Counted from the first letter of the stretch, positions 25,168 through 36,148 are shown. The stretch is 64,000 nt of DNA from Algoriphagus marincola DSM 16067 (GCF_000429405.1 NZ_AUBU01000001.1:319321-383320), one strand, 5' to 3'. The notes: generated from the letters alone by a model not told the origin. A program made the numbers and translations.

Positions 25168-26970
25168 TTATTTTTTCCGATTTGCATCGGCAGCCTTCAT
25201 GGCATCTTCTAGTCTTTGTTGGAACTTAGACTTCTTCTTATTTGCGTTTTTGACCTTATTGGCTTCTACTTTTTGGCGAATCTTTTCATCGTCTACAAAT
25301 AGCTTGATCAATGCCTGCTGACCAAAAGTCACCATATTAGAAACGAAGTAGTAAAAGCTCAAGCCTGCTGGATAAGAGTTCAGGATAAACATGAACATTA
25401 CGGGCATGATGTAGCCCAAATTTTTCATCGGGCCAGTGGCCGTAGTCAGCTGATTGTTGAAGTGGGTGTAAACAATCTGCGAAATGGTCATCAGTAGAGT
25501 AAATAAACTGACGTGAGAACCATAAAATGGGATGGTAAATGGTAGTTTGATAAACTCATCATAGGTAGAAAGATCATTGGCCCACAGGAAGGATTCTTGC
25601 CTAAGTTCGATCGAGTTCGGGAAAAAGAAGAACATCGCGAAAAGGAAGGGCATCTGGAAGAGTAAAGGAAGACAGCCCGCTACTGGCGAAACGCCAAGTT
25701 GCGAAAATAGCTTCATTTGCTCTTGCTGCATCTTGGTTGGATCTTCTCCGTATTTTTCTTTAAGCTCGTCGATTTCAGGTTTTATCACCCTCATTTTTGC
25801 CATGCCGATGTAGGACTTATAGGTAAGAGGAGATAAGGCCAACTTGATAATCAATACGATCAAAATGATGATTACTCCATAATTGCTGAAGTATTTCTCA
25901 AGAAATGCGAATAGATTAACAATGATGTACTTATTCACCCAACTGACAAAGAAGTAACCCATGTCAACGTTTTTCTCAAACCCTTCTGTTACTTGCTTAA
26001 GTACTTTATATCGATCTGGCCCAAAGTAAAAGGTGTAATCAGCCTTTCCCTCTGTCAAAGGAACGTCAAAACTTGCTTCCATTTGTCTGACAAAGGCACT
26101 ATCTGTTGGGGTGCTTTGAGCTACATTAACATTGGAGAAATTTTGGTCAGCTATAATCCCTGCCGTAAAAAAGCGCTGGCTAAAACCAATCCACTTTACA
26201 GCTTCGGTTGGGCTCTCGGCCTCTGGAGAATCTCCTACGCCAAGGTTTTCATAGGAACCTTCAGCTGTGTAGTAGTTGACTTCTGTTTTTCTACGAGACT
26301 CAGCCAAATCCTGCTCATGGGCTCTCGCCACATCATTCCAAGAAATGCTTAAGTGGTTTTGGGTAAAAACCCCTTGATAATCGTTAATCTCGAAAGACTT
26401 TTTGACTTGAAATGACCCTTCTACTAATTCAAACCGGTGCAATAAAGTACCGCTTTCCGTTCCAGTCTGAAGTGTGAGAACTTGGATCTGCTTGCCATCC
26501 TCTGAAGTCTCTGAAGTCAGTTCGGGAAAGAAATAGAAATCTTCCAAAAGAACAGGGCCTTTGGTAGTCTCTAGCTTTTGAGACATGGAGGATGACTCTT
26601 CATCCAAAAGAAGCAGGGGCTTGCCTTCCCATGTTTTGTACTCCTTTAGCTCTACATTTTTGATGGTGCCGCCTTTGGTGGATACATCGACTTTGATGAC
26701 ATCATTTTCCATAGTGACTATCTCCTCCTTACCGAGAGTAAGTGTGGCTAAGACACCATATCTGTTGATTTTGTCCTCTGATAGGGAGTCGGTTTCTTCC
26801 TTTTGGATCGGCGGGAATTCTTCAATACTTCCCTGATTGGGAGTTACGGTGTTTTCTACTGCGATGGTTTCTTCACTTGGATCAATTTCAGGCCCCGAGG
26901 CAAAGAAAATCGAGTAAATAAGGATGACTGCTGCAAATAATATCAGTCCTGTCGCTTGATTTCTATCCAT
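25168..26970 (-). CDS. yidC: Membrane protein insertase YidC
   Basis: A 600-residue YidC/Oxa1 insertase. N-terminal membrane anchor (GLILFAAVILIYSIFF), a large periplasmic beta-super-sandwich domain (about 50-340), then the conserved five-helix core with IKLALSPLTYKSYIGMAKMRVIKPEIDELKEKYGEDPTKMQQEQMKLF (cited in part: LALSPLTYKSY), GCLPLLFQMPFLFAMFFFFPNSIELRQ and FILNSYPAGLSFYYFVSN. A basic C-terminal tail suits ribosome docking. It is 31 bases downstream of pyrG and probably in the same transcript. Confidence 0.96.
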   Translation of the reverse strand: MDRNQATGLILFAAVILIYSIFFASGPEIDPSEETIAVENTVTPNQGSIEEFPPIQKEETDSLSEDKINRYGVLATLTLGKEEIVTMENDVIKVDVSTKGGTIKNVELKEYKTWEGKPLLLLDEESSSMSQKLETTKGPVLLEDFYFFPELTSETSEDGKQIQVLTLQTGTESGTLLHRFELVEGSFQVKKSFEINDYQGVFTQNHLSISWNDVARAHEQDLAESRRKTEVNYYTAEGSYENLGVGDSPEAESPTEAVKWIGFSQRFFTAGIIADQNFSNVNVAQSTPTDSAFVRQMEASFDVPLTEGKADYTFYFGPDRYKVLKQVTEGFEKNVDMGYFFVSWVNKYIIVNLFAFLEKYFSNYGVIIILIVLIIKLALSPLTYKSYIGMAKMRVIKPEIDELKEKYGEDPTKMQQEQMKLFSQLGVSPVAGCLPLLFQMPFLFAMFFFFPNSIELRQESFLWANDLSTYDEFIKLPFTIPFYGSHVSLFTLLMTISQIVYTHFNNQLTTATGPMKNLGYIMPVMFMFILNSYPAGLSFYYFVSNMVTFGQQALIKLFVDDEKIRQKVEANKVKNANKKKSKFQQRLEDAMKAADANRKK

Positions 26971-27001
26971 AAATGCTATTGCCCGGGATTACCGGGACTA
27001 C

Positions 27002-28645
<1,644 letters not shown>

Positions 28646-28667
28646 CTATTTGGATTCTTATGGGGCT

Positions 28668-28675
28668 CAAAATTA
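28668..28675 (-). promoter_or_regulatory. Likely pyrG -7 box
   Basis: TAATTTTG on the minus strand fits TAnnTTTG and lies about 47 bases before the pyrG ATG. The -33 side shows only a weak GTTC 18 bases upstream. Confidence 0.4.
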
Positions 28676-29051
28676 CGGAAAATATCCGAGAAAGAACTGA
28701 ACGGAGATTTTTTCTGAGCTAAAAAATCCAACTACGATCGCCTAATTTTTTCTTTTTCTTCGTGATTGGTCAAACAGTATTTTTAGCTATAGATATAAAA
28801 TGTAATTCAACGAATTTGTAATATAATCCAACCTATCTATGTTAAAACTTTTTAATTTTATGCTTTAGAGTAAACTTTTTGGTTTAGCATTTTACCTCTT
28901 TTGTTGTTCAATGATTAGTGCTAATACTCTATCAAGAAATAAATAGTAAATAGTTTTTAATTATTTTTATATAAAATATCAGAAAGCTTTTTCATTCTCA
29001 TTATGAAATAATATATTGCTCCATCATTTTTACCTAAAAACAAAAACGATT

Positions 29052-29453
29052 ATGAGAGAACTTATTAAAGAAGCAATTGCAGATCTTAAAAAGAATGATG
29101 GTTTTATTTATGTAACTTCTGAAGGTAAAAGAGTAGATCTTCACGAAGCTGCTGCCAGAGGTATTGCAGTTACTCCTGTAAACCCAAAAGATGATGTTAT
29201 TAAAAAATTGGAGAATGCAGGATTGCATCTAACAGACGGACGTTTTTTAAATGACCTAAATGAACTAATTGGTTTAATCACAGGACAGTCAGGTACTAAA
29301 ACATCCAAAAGAAGAACTTTCTCTGATCAAGAAAAATCAAAAATTCTTGAAGAGTGGAAGAAGGTAGAAGCTACCGGTAAAAAGACCAAAGCTGCTTTTG
29401 CTAGAGAGATCGGTATTGGTTATCAGACATTTATCAACTGGCTAAGAGGTTAA
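29052..29453 (+). CDS. Small DNA-binding protein with transposase-type helix-turn-helix
   Basis: 133 residues. The N-terminal domain (about 1-75) is a compact charged fold starting MRELIKEAIADLKKNDGFIYVTSEG. The C-terminal domain (about 83-133), RRTFSDQEKSKILEEWKK...KAAFAREIGIGYQTFINWLRG, is a helix-turn-helix like the N-terminus of IS3/IS66-type transposases, but no transposase catalytic domain follows and no inverted repeats flank it. I chose ATG 29052; a TTG at 29016 is unlikely. It sits alone behind a 430-base AT-rich gap (28622-29051) in which I see only the pyrG promoter and a small ATTAG-TG-CTAAT repeat. Likely a regulator or nucleoid protein. Confidence 0.8.
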   Translation: MRELIKEAIADLKKNDGFIYVTSEGKRVDLHEAAARGIAVTPVNPKDDVIKKLENAGLHLTDGRFLNDLNELIGLITGQSGTKTSKRRTFSDQEKSKILEEWKKVEATGKKTKAAFAREIGIGYQTFINWLRG

Positions 29454-29474
29454 ATATCACCTATTTATTTTGAT

Positions 29475-29501
29475 AAAAGCGGACTAGTTCCGCTTTTTTT
29501 A
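29475..29501 (+). terminator. Terminator of the HTH protein gene
   Basis: AAAAGCGGA (29475-29483) pairs with TTCCGCTTTT, followed by a T-run, 21 bases after the stop. Confidence 0.85.
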
Positions 29502-29646
29502 TTACTTCATTTTTGGTTGATTTCACATGTTCAAAAATATTTTTCCTTTTCTATTCGGGTAATTTATTCTTTTTAAGGAGTACATTTTTTCTATTAATCT
29601 GTAAGCTCTCAGATATCTGATTAATTTTGCAAAAAATCAATAGAAA

Positions 29647-30120
29647 TTGGATTACAAACCATTACTCGAAACATTAAAAACCAAGGGCAGTCTATTCATC
29701 AAGGAAGGAAATGGAAGTGTCATTCATTTCCAGTATGCAGACACCTGGCAGGAGGATTTGGGGTCTGACTGGGTATTTCTTTTGTTTGATGTTTTTCAGA
29801 TTAGATCGGTAGCAGAGCAGTTTTCGGAGGTATCTTTAGATATCGTAGATTATGCTTCCAAACCAACCATCTATCACAGCCCGGCATCTGACTTACTTCC
29901 CAAAGGATTGCCTGAAAATGGAAAGATTCGCTTTGCATTGATCAGGGATAAGGCCTGGAATGGTTTTTTGTTTCAAGCTAGTAAAATCCTCATGGCTAGA
30001 TGGGAAAATGTAAAAAGCCCTGTTGACTTACAGGTGAAGGAGCTTTTTCCGCTTTTTAGTCCTAATTTGAAAGAGCTATTTTTAAGCCCAGAAGGGGATG
30101 TGAAAATCATCAAGGGATGA
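29647..30120 (+). CDS. Conserved-looking hypothetical protein upstream of cca
   Basis: 157 residues with a TTG start: an in-frame TAG lies immediately before it and no ATG occurs in the first two thirds, so TTG 29647 is the only sensible start. No signal peptide or membrane segment. The first half has mixed beta segments (GSVIHFQYADTWQEDLGSDWVFLLFDVFQI in part), and the second half is helical. I do not recognise a family. Its stop overlaps the cca ATG (ATGA), so the two are translationally coupled and it may act with tRNA 3'-end processing. Confidence 0.7.
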   Translation: MDYKPLLETLKTKGSLFIKEGNGSVIHFQYADTWQEDLGSDWVFLLFDVFQIRSVAEQFSEVSLDIVDYASKPTIYHSPASDLLPKGLPENGKIRFALIRDKAWNGFLFQASKILMARWENVKSPVDLQVKELFPLFSPNLKELFLSPEGDVKIIKG

Positions 30121-31532
30121 ATTTTAAAGAGAAACTAGATCAAAATTCAATTTTCAAAATTGTAGGAGAGGCAGGTCAAAGACTGGGGCTTCCCACTTAC
30201 GTAGTAGGCGGATACGTTCGTGATCTACTTTTGGAAAGAGAAAATAAAGATATCGATTTTACCTGCGTGGGTAGTGGAATTGCACTTGCCAAAGAAGTTT
30301 CAAAGGCTTTGGGAAAAGATGTTCCTGTATCAATCTTCAAGAATTTTGGGACTGCCATGATCAATTGGGGAGATTATGAACTCGAGTTTGTGGGAGCCCG
30401 GAAGGAATCTTATCGATCCGAAAGCAGAAAGCCAATCGTGGAAGACGGTACTTTGATGGAAGACTTGGAGCGGAGGGACTTCACGATTAACGCGATGGCT
30501 ATTTCCCTCAATCAAGAGGATTTCGGGGAATTATTGGACCCTTTCAACGGACAAAAGGACCTGAAAAGAAAAAACATTCAAACACCCCTAGAACCCAATG
30601 TAACTTTCTCGGATGATCCTCTTCGGATGATGCGGGCGGTACGATTTGCAGCTCAACTTAATTTCGATATTGAAGCAGATACCTTTTTTGCTATTCAAGA
30701 CAATGCAGCCCGCCTTAAGATTGTATCCGCTGAAAGAATCATTACCGAGCTAAATAAAATCATTGAAACGCCTACTCCTTCTTACGGCTTTAAATTGCTT
30801 TTTGCAGGTAAATTGATCCATGAGTTTTTCCCGGAGATGGTCGAGCTTCAAGGTGTAGATACTGTTGACGATAAGTCTCACAAGGATAATTTTTATCATA
30901 CACTTCAAGTACTCGACAATGTAGCCAAAGTGAGTGATGACCTTTGGCTTAGATGGGCGGCTATTCTGCATGATATTGCCAAGCCTGCCACTAAGCGGTT
31001 TAATCCTAAAGTTGGTTGGACATTTCATGGGCATGAAGATAAAGGCGCACGGATGGTGCCGGGGATATTTAAGCGTCTCAAATTGCCGATGGATGACCGG
31101 ATGAAATTTGTCCAGAAATTGGTACGCCTTCACCTTCGGCCGATAGCTTTGGTCAAGGATGAAGTCACGGATTCTGCCTTGCGACGCCTACTCTTTGATG
31201 CGGGAGATGCGATCGACGAATTGATGATGCTTTGTCGGGCAGATATCACTTCCAAGAATGATAAAAAGGTAAAACGCTACCTGGAAAACTTCGATAAAGT
31301 AGAGCGTAAATTGCAAGAGGTAGAAGAGAAAGATCAAGTTAGAAACTTTCAGCCACCAATTAGTGGGGAGGAAATTATGTCAACTTTCGATCTAAAGCCT
31401 TCCAAAATAGTAGGCGATATCAAAGAGGAGATCAAAGAAGCTATATTAGAGGGCAAAATCAAAAACAATCCCGAAGAGGCTAGAGGCCTGATGCACGACA
31501 TCGCAAAACGGATGGGGATTTCCGATAAATAA
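30117..31532 (+). CDS. cca: CCA tRNA nucleotidyltransferase with HD domain
   Basis: A 471-residue class II nucleotidyltransferase. Head domain with VVGGYVRDLLLERENKDIDFTCVG (metal-binding D-x-D), RRDFTINAMA motif and DDPLRMMRAVRFAAQL; the C-terminal HD phosphohydrolase domain shows FYHTLQVLDNVAK and AAILHDIAKPATK. It adds or repairs the CCA end, which matters here because the tRNA-Gln gene does not encode CCA. Poly(A) polymerase activity is an alternative for this superfamily but less likely. Confidence 0.93.
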   Translation: MNFKEKLDQNSIFKIVGEAGQRLGLPTYVVGGYVRDLLLERENKDIDFTCVGSGIALAKEVSKALGKDVPVSIFKNFGTAMINWGDYELEFVGARKESYRSESRKPIVEDGTLMEDLERRDFTINAMAISLNQEDFGELLDPFNGQKDLKRKNIQTPLEPNVTFSDDPLRMMRAVRFAAQLNFDIEADTFFAIQDNAARLKIVSAERIITELNKIIETPTPSYGFKLLFAGKLIHEFFPEMVELQGVDTVDDKSHKDNFYHTLQVLDNVAKVSDDLWLRWAAILHDIAKPATKRFNPKVGWTFHGHEDKGARMVPGIFKRLKLPMDDRMKFVQKLVRLHLRPIALVKDEVTDSALRRLLFDAGDAIDELMMLCRADITSKNDKKVKRYLENFDKVERKLQEVEEKDQVRNFQPPISGEEIMSTFDLKPSKIVGDIKEEIKEAILEGKIKNNPEEARGLMHDIAKRMGISDK

Positions 31533-31643
31533 AAGATCTTAAAATCTGTTTAAGTCAAATCAAAAGAATAAATAGAATTAGAAAAAAGCATTTACTTTCC
31601 GACTTAATTCAAAGAAATATACCACAACAGAAAGTTTAATTAT

Positions 31644-32351
31644 ATGAAACGTTTACTCACCCTATTTGCCTTTGTCCTCTCAATTGGATACGCACAAGCA
31701 CAAAGTGCTGACTCCACAGTACAAATGGATCCCAAAGACAAAATTGCTCTTAATATTCAGGATCAAGCTTCCTACCAGCTAGCAATGCGATACAATGATC
31801 CTGAGCTTGCTAAATCTGCTTTATATAGATTAATCGTTAGAAATCCGGAAAACTTGAGATATCAAGAGCTTTTGGGATCATTATATTTCGAATTGGGCCA
31901 ATCCACCTCTGCAGCCCTCGTTGCGATGGATATTCTCGAGGTAAATGATCGAAATATTGGCGCATTAGAAATAGCCGCTTATTCCTTAGAGCAGGTAGGA
32001 GCTTTAGACAGGGCTTTGCCTCATTATGAAAGTCTACATCTATTGACAGGAGATAACTTCAGCCTATATAAGTCAGCATTTTTACAATATTCCTTAAAGC
32101 GATATGAGGAAGCACTCAATTCTACCAATATGCTGATCAAGAATGCTAAAGCGGATGAAAAAATCGGATTTCCAAAGTCTCAGACAGAAACTCAGGAAGT
32201 GAGTATCAAGGCTGCAGCTCTTAATCTAAAGGGCATGATCTATTTGGATCAGGGGTCTAAATCTGAGGCAACTACCGCTTTTCAAGAAGCAATCGAATTG
32301 GATCCTGCCTTTGATCTAGCGAAAGAAAATTTGAAGAAGGCACAATCATAA
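31644..32351 (+). CDS. Exported TPR-repeat protein
   Basis: 235 residues with a signal peptide ending near SIGYAQAQ. Several degenerate tetratricopeptide repeats are seen, the clearest being ALNLKGMIYLDQGSKSEATTAFQEAIELDPAFDLAKENLK (in part: EATTAFQEAIELDP). Likely periplasmic protein-protein interaction scaffold; partner unknown. A terminator follows. Confidence 0.85.
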   Translation: MKRLLTLFAFVLSIGYAQAQSADSTVQMDPKDKIALNIQDQASYQLAMRYNDPELAKSALYRLIVRNPENLRYQELLGSLYFELGQSTSAALVAMDILEVNDRNIGALEIAAYSLEQVGALDRALPHYESLHLLTGDNFSLYKSAFLQYSLKRYEEALNSTNMLIKNAKADEKIGFPKSQTETQEVSIKAAALNLKGMIYLDQGSKSEATTAFQEAIELDPAFDLAKENLKKAQS

Positions 32352-32372
32352 TTAGATCTGGCCGCATTGAAG

Positions 32373-32403
32373 AACAGCTCTCTTTTTGGGAGCTGTTTTT
32401 TTT
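32373..32403 (+). terminator. Terminator after the TPR gene
   Basis: AACAGCTCTC / GGGAGCTGTT stem with a T-run reaching into the 3' end of the convergent small membrane-protein gene. Confidence 0.85.
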
Positions 32404-32614
32404 AGATAAAAAGATAGTAAGCGAGAGCAGTGGTTAAAAGAGCCAATAGGAAACTGACTGTTAGGATTTTTCCATAGTTGACAGGTACTCTCACCATTTC
32501 TCTGGAATTCTTTCTAAAGTTGATGTACTTCGGATTGGAGACTTCTTGAACGATGGCCAATATTCCCAGGAAGTATACCGCCAAAATCAAGACAAAGCTA
32601 GCGATCTCTTGCAT
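32402..32614 (-). CDS. Small membrane protein, 70 residues
   Basis: Starts MQEIASFVLILAVYF and has two predicted membrane helices (about 5-25 and 48-69) joined by a basic loop KYINFRKNSREMVRVPVNYGK. An upstream in-frame ATG at 32662 would add 16 residues including a basic segment; I prefer 32614 because it gives a compact two-helix protein. No family recognised. Single gene between two terminators. Confidence 0.55.
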   Translation of the reverse strand: MQEIASFVLILAVYFLGILAIVQEVSNPKYINFRKNSREMVRVPVNYGKILTVSFLLALLTTALAYYLFI

Positions 32615-32686
32615 AGGCTCGAAATAACTTAAAATTAAGCGCTTTTGAAACCGTGGATTCAAATGTTAACGATTTGATAATAAAGC

Positions 32687-32713
32687 AAAAAAGCAAGCTC
32701 CTTGAGCTTGCTT
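32687..32713 (-). terminator. Terminator of the S41 protease gene
   Basis: AAGCAAGCTC / GAGCTTGCTT stem (32691-32713), followed on the minus strand by a T-run. Confidence 0.85.
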
Positions 32714-32739
32714 CCGAACCGGAGGTTTAAATTTTTTTA

Positions 32740-34128
32740 TTATTCAAACTTGATGTTTTCAATCATTCGACCAGTTCTGATTTTATAATCAAGGGTACTT
32801 CCCAAATCTGACCTTGATAGCTTTTGAAAACGGCCAGATGGAGATTGACCTGTAATTTCAGCAATCGCTGTTCTCAATAGTTGCTCATTGACATCACCAA
32901 AGGGTCTTAAGCGCTCTTCCACTTCTCTAGCAGGGATATTTGGAGTAAATCCGTTGGTATAATCAGACTCATCCTGGCTATTGGCACTTTGGGTGACGAT
33001 GGGTAGGATGCCGTAGGTATTTTGTGGGTTTTCCTCGTCTTCGAAAGGTATAGAACCTACATTTTTTCCTGTAGTCACATCACCAATTAGAAACACGTCC
33101 ATGTAAGGACGAAGCCCATTTATTATTAATTCTGAAGCCGAAGCCGTGCGACTTGAGGTTAAAATATATACCCGATTTCCGCTCAAGATATTTCCTAGAT
33201 TTTGTGCTTTGGTTCGGAATGGTGTCTGTACATTTTGGAAATCGTCGAAGCCACTCAGGAAACTATTGTATTTTGTCTTCGAGAAAATATCATTCTGAGT
33301 GACTCCAGGAGCTATAAGACTCGCTAGGTTAACAGCAGAAGAAACAAAGCCACCACCATTATATCGAAAGTCAACAATTAGGTGATTGATTGATTCTGCC
33401 TTGAATTTTGCAAAGATTGCATCCATTTCTTGATCATAAGCAGTGCTGCCACTACCAGGACCTGGAGCAAAGAAATGGTAAACTACATAGCCTATTTTTT
33501 GATTGTTGATCGTGTAGATCGTGTCAAGGAAATTAGGATCTTCGGCAAGTTGAACTGCATTAAGCTCTACATCTCCTTGATTTTCGAAAGCGGCCGTTTC
33601 TTCATTGAATCGTAGGAAATTAACCGTATGAGTGGAGGATATGTCTTCCAAAACATCACGGAAATTTTCCACATTCATTTGTTGACCATTTATCGTCCGG
33701 ATGATGTCACCACGTCTTAATCCCGCCGATGCAGCTGGACTATTCTTCTTGATATAAGTTATCTCAGCGATGACGTTGTCAGAGTTTTGACTTTCTCTAA
33801 AGAGAATGAATTCATATCCAGACTCCAAAGTCACCCCATTGAGTGAATTGATAAGCTCTTGGTAATCTGGGAAAATGGCTGAAAATCGATCTGTGGGTCT
33901 GAAAAGTAAAGATTCAAAGTAATCTTCAGGTGCGGAAGTCTCAGCGATGGGTTGGCGCATATCATCAAGCCAAAAGTAAACTTGATCCATAACCTCTTGA
34001 ATCCATCGGTTCACAGCTACCTCACTTCCTGGATCCACCGGTGGAGGATTTTGATCTTCACTATTACAAGCACCTAGTGCAATGAAAGCTATCAGATAGA
34101 AAGCTTTCTGGATTTTTATTTTTTTCAT
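32740..34128 (-). CDS. S41-family peptidase lipoprotein with PDZ domain
   Basis: 462 residues. Lipoprotein signal with cleavage before Cys in FIALGAC. A PDZ domain is centred on NSPAASAGLRRGDIIRTINGQQM (about 130-160); the protease domain has DFRYNGGGFVSSAVNLASLIAP and the catalytic Ser in SSRTASASELIINGL with Lys in GDVTTGKNVGS. Members cleave C-terminal or unfolded segments in the envelope. A standalone gene whose C-terminus (after 430) is short. No specific partner visible. The 34129-34320 gap to ftsE holds nothing I can name. Confidence 0.9.
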   Translation of the reverse strand: MKKIKIQKAFYLIAFIALGACNSEDQNPPPVDPGSEVAVNRWIQEVMDQVYFWLDDMRQPIAETSAPEDYFESLLFRPTDRFSAIFPDYQELINSLNGVTLESGYEFILFRESQNSDNVIAEITYIKKNSPAASAGLRRGDIIRTINGQQMNVENFRDVLEDISSTHTVNFLRFNEETAAFENQGDVELNAVQLAEDPNFLDTIYTINNQKIGYVVYHFFAPGPGSGSTAYDQEMDAIFAKFKAESINHLIVDFRYNGGGFVSSAVNLASLIAPGVTQNDIFSKTKYNSFLSGFDDFQNVQTPFRTKAQNLGNILSGNRVYILTSSRTASASELIINGLRPYMDVFLIGDVTTGKNVGSIPFEDEENPQNTYGILPIVTQSANSQDESDYTNGFTPNIPAREVEERLRPFGDVNEQLLRTAIAEITGQSPSGRFQKLSRSDLGSTLDYKIRTGRMIENIKFE

Positions 34129-34320
34129 ACTCGAGTGATATATAACTATCTGGGTCTTGGGACTCGAATCTCCGTAAAATTACCCCTGCTCAAGAGATAA
34201 AAGTCTAAAGATCGAAATCATCCGAAATTGTTTACGGAAACTTAGAACGGCAAATAGTTCTTTTGGTATTAAAGCGAATATATTTATCTGATAACGTAAG
34301 AGAGCTAGGCCTTGTTATAA

Positions 34321-35031
34321 TTAGTAACTTGATCCGAAAGAAACGTCGTGTGTCTGACTATCAAGTAGTTTTCCTTTTTCGCATTTGAGTACTCGATAGG
34401 GGTACTTACGAAGCAAGTCATGATTATGGGTTGCCATCAAGATAGCTGTTCCTTTTTTATTGATCTCTTGGAAGAGTTTAAAAATACCATCTGCCACATC
34501 TGGATCTAGGTTTCCTGTAGGTTCATCTGCAAGCAGAATAGATGGCTCATTAAGCAAAGCTCTTGCAATCACCACACGCTGCTGTTCTCCGCCACTGAGT
34601 TGATGAGGCATTTTGCTCGAGGAGTTGTGTAGCCCCACAAGTAATAATACCTCGGCCATTCGCTCCTTGATTTTTACTTTATCTTTCCAGCCGGTAGCCT
34701 TCATGACAAAGGCCAAATTCTCTGCGACTGTTCTATCATTGAAAAGTTGAAAATCTTGGAAAATAATTCCAAGTTTTCTTCTCAAGAAAGGAACTTCATT
34801 GGATTTTATCTTATTCAGGTCGAATCCTGCAATCTCAACCGAGCCTGACTTCAAAGGCAAATCAGCATAGAGTGTTTTGAGAAGGGAACTTTTACCACTT
34901 CCAGTTTGCCCAATGAGGAACACGAATTCATGTTGCTCTACAGAAAACGAGACATCAGAGAGGACTGGGTCAACTCCCTGAAAAACCGTCACATGATCTA
35001 CTTTAAGTACAGGGTCTTTGCTAAAATCCAT
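34321..35031 (-). CDS. ftsE: FtsE-type ABC transporter ATPase
   Basis: 236 residues. Walker A GQTGSGKSSLLKTL, the signature motif LSGGEQQRVVIARALL and Walker B ILLADEPTGNLDP, with FQDFQLFNDRTVAENLAF Q-loop typical of FtsE/LolD-type ATPases. FtsE works with FtsX in division and cell-wall hydrolase control; ftsX is not adjacent here, so it must lie elsewhere. Third gene of the fsa-(67 aa)-ftsE run, 3 bases after its neighbour. Confidence 0.85.
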   Translation of the reverse strand: MDFSKDPVLKVDHVTVFQGVDPVLSDVSFSVEQHEFVFLIGQTGSGKSSLLKTLYADLPLKSGSVEIAGFDLNKIKSNEVPFLRRKLGIIFQDFQLFNDRTVAENLAFVMKATGWKDKVKIKERMAEVLLLVGLHNSSSKMPHQLSGGEQQRVVIARALLNEPSILLADEPTGNLDPDVADGIFKLFQEINKKGTAILMATHNHDLLRKYPYRVLKCEKGKLLDSQTHDVSFGSSY

Positions 35032-35034
35032 TGA

Positions 35035-35238
35035 TTACAAATCCAGTTTTTGAAGTTTTCCGAAAGGCAACTCATCGATCAATTTTTGAAGGGCATCTTC
35101 CTTCCCTTCTAATCCAAATTTCTCTGGATTTTTCATAGGTCGATCGGCACGGAAATAGGCCACTAGAACGAAATTCTCATCCCGTATTTGTATATAATCC
35201 GGGATTTTGGCCTTGCCTTTTACTTTGATGATGTACAT
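35035..35238 (-). CDS. Small conserved-looking protein, 67 residues
   Basis: A cytoplasmic beta-rich protein starting MYIIKVKGKAKIPDYIQIRDENFVLVAYF (in part: IPDYIQIRDENFV), ending in LPFGKLQKLDL. No signal peptide or known motif. It sits between fsa and ftsE with gaps of 24 and 3 bases, which supports a real translated gene in that operon. Confidence 0.75.
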   Translation of the reverse strand: MYIIKVKGKAKIPDYIQIRDENFVLVAYFRADRPMKNPEKFGLEGKEDALQKLIDELPFGKLQKLDL

Positions 35239-35262
35239 GGATCGCTTCCTTGGTTTTTCAAT

Positions 35263-35922
35263 TTATTTTCCGGCTGCCTTTGCATGGTCTGCCAGAAACT
35301 GTGCCAGACCCTTATCCGTCAATGGGTGATTTAATAGACCGGTGATTACCTTCAGGGGACAAGTGACTACGTCTGCACCGATTTCAGCACATTTGATCAA
35401 GTGCATGGTGTGGCGGATACTTGCTGCAAGCACTTCCGTCTGAAAATCATAAGTTCGATAAATGTGTACGATTTGCTGTATAAGCTCCAGTCCATCAAAA
35501 GAAATATCATCCAAACGCCCGATGAAAGGAGAAAGGTAGGAAGCTCCTGCCTTGGCAGCTAGAAGTGCCTGGCCAGCTGAGAAAACCAAGGTGCAATTGG
35601 TTCTGATTCCTTCACTGTGAAAGTATTTGATGGCTTTGACCCCCTCTTTGATCATCGGGATTTTCACCACGATTTTATCATCAATTTTAGCAAGCTCCTT
35701 TCCTTCACGAATCATTCCGTTAAAATCGGTAGCAATCACTTCTGCACTAACTTTATCATCTACGATGTTGCAGATTGCTTTGTAATGAGCTTTTACGGCT
35801 TCATCCCCAGATATGCCTTCTTTGGCCATCAGTGAGGGATTGGTGGTGACACCGTCTAATACACCAAGGTCATAAGCTTCTTGAATTTCGGAAAGATTGG
35901 CGGTATCGATAAAGAATTTCAT
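35263..35922 (-). CDS. fsa: Fructose-6-phosphate aldolase / transaldolase-like enzyme
   Basis: 219 residues of the small transaldolase (TalC/FSA) group. The N-terminus MKFFIDTANLSEIQEAYDLGVLDGVTTNPSLMAKEG (in part: VTTNPSLMAKEG) has the catalytic-face Asn; the Schiff-base lysine is likely in IVVKIPMI, and YLSPFIGRLDD and TCPLKVI are family marks. Small transaldolases and FSA share this architecture; activity cannot be separated by sequence alone. Confidence 0.9.
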   Translation of the reverse strand: MKFFIDTANLSEIQEAYDLGVLDGVTTNPSLMAKEGISGDEAVKAHYKAICNIVDDKVSAEVIATDFNGMIREGKELAKIDDKIVVKIPMIKEGVKAIKYFHSEGIRTNCTLVFSAGQALLAAKAGASYLSPFIGRLDDISFDGLELIQQIVHIYRTYDFQTEVLAASIRHTMHLIKCAEIGADVVTCPLKVITGLLNHPLTDKGLAQFLADHAKAAGK

Positions 35923-35959
35923 AGGATAATGGTTTTCGAATTAGATTTAGGCTATCTGA

Positions 35960-35967
35960 CAAAGTTA
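35960..35967 (-). promoter_or_regulatory. Likely fsa operon -7 box
   Basis: TAACTTTG on the minus strand, about 38 bases before the fsa ATG; the -33 side is not clear. Confidence 0.35.
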
Positions 35968-36023
35968 AAATTTAAATCAGGATAAGGAACTGAAATCCTA
36001 AAATCTACAGCCAAAAAAGGGCA

Positions 36024-36112
36024 AAAAAAGAAGCGGCATCGCACCGCTACAACCGCCTACCCTTGCTTCCTTCCGGACCTGGGGGATTTGGCAGGAGCTG
36101 GTCGTGCCGCTA
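36024..36112 (-). ncRNA. ffs: Signal recognition particle RNA (4.5S-type)
   Basis: The minus strand contains the SRP RNA apical core GGTCCGGAAGGAAGCAAGGG within a long hairpin whose outer arms are GCGGCACGACC and GGTGCGATGCCGC, followed by a T-run terminator (36023-36029). The size (about 90 bases) fits the small bacterial SRP RNA without an Alu domain. Its partner is Ffh. Ends are estimated from the promoter and T-tract. Confidence 0.93.
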
Positions 36113-36117
36113 GGGCG

Positions 36118-36148
36118 CAAAGATACGGCAAATTCCACTCAATCCAAT
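36118..36148 (-). promoter_or_regulatory. SRP RNA promoter
   Basis: Minus strand ATTG (36148-36145), 19 bases, TATCTTTG (36125-36118): perfect -7 box, placing transcription start near 36112. Confidence 0.7.
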
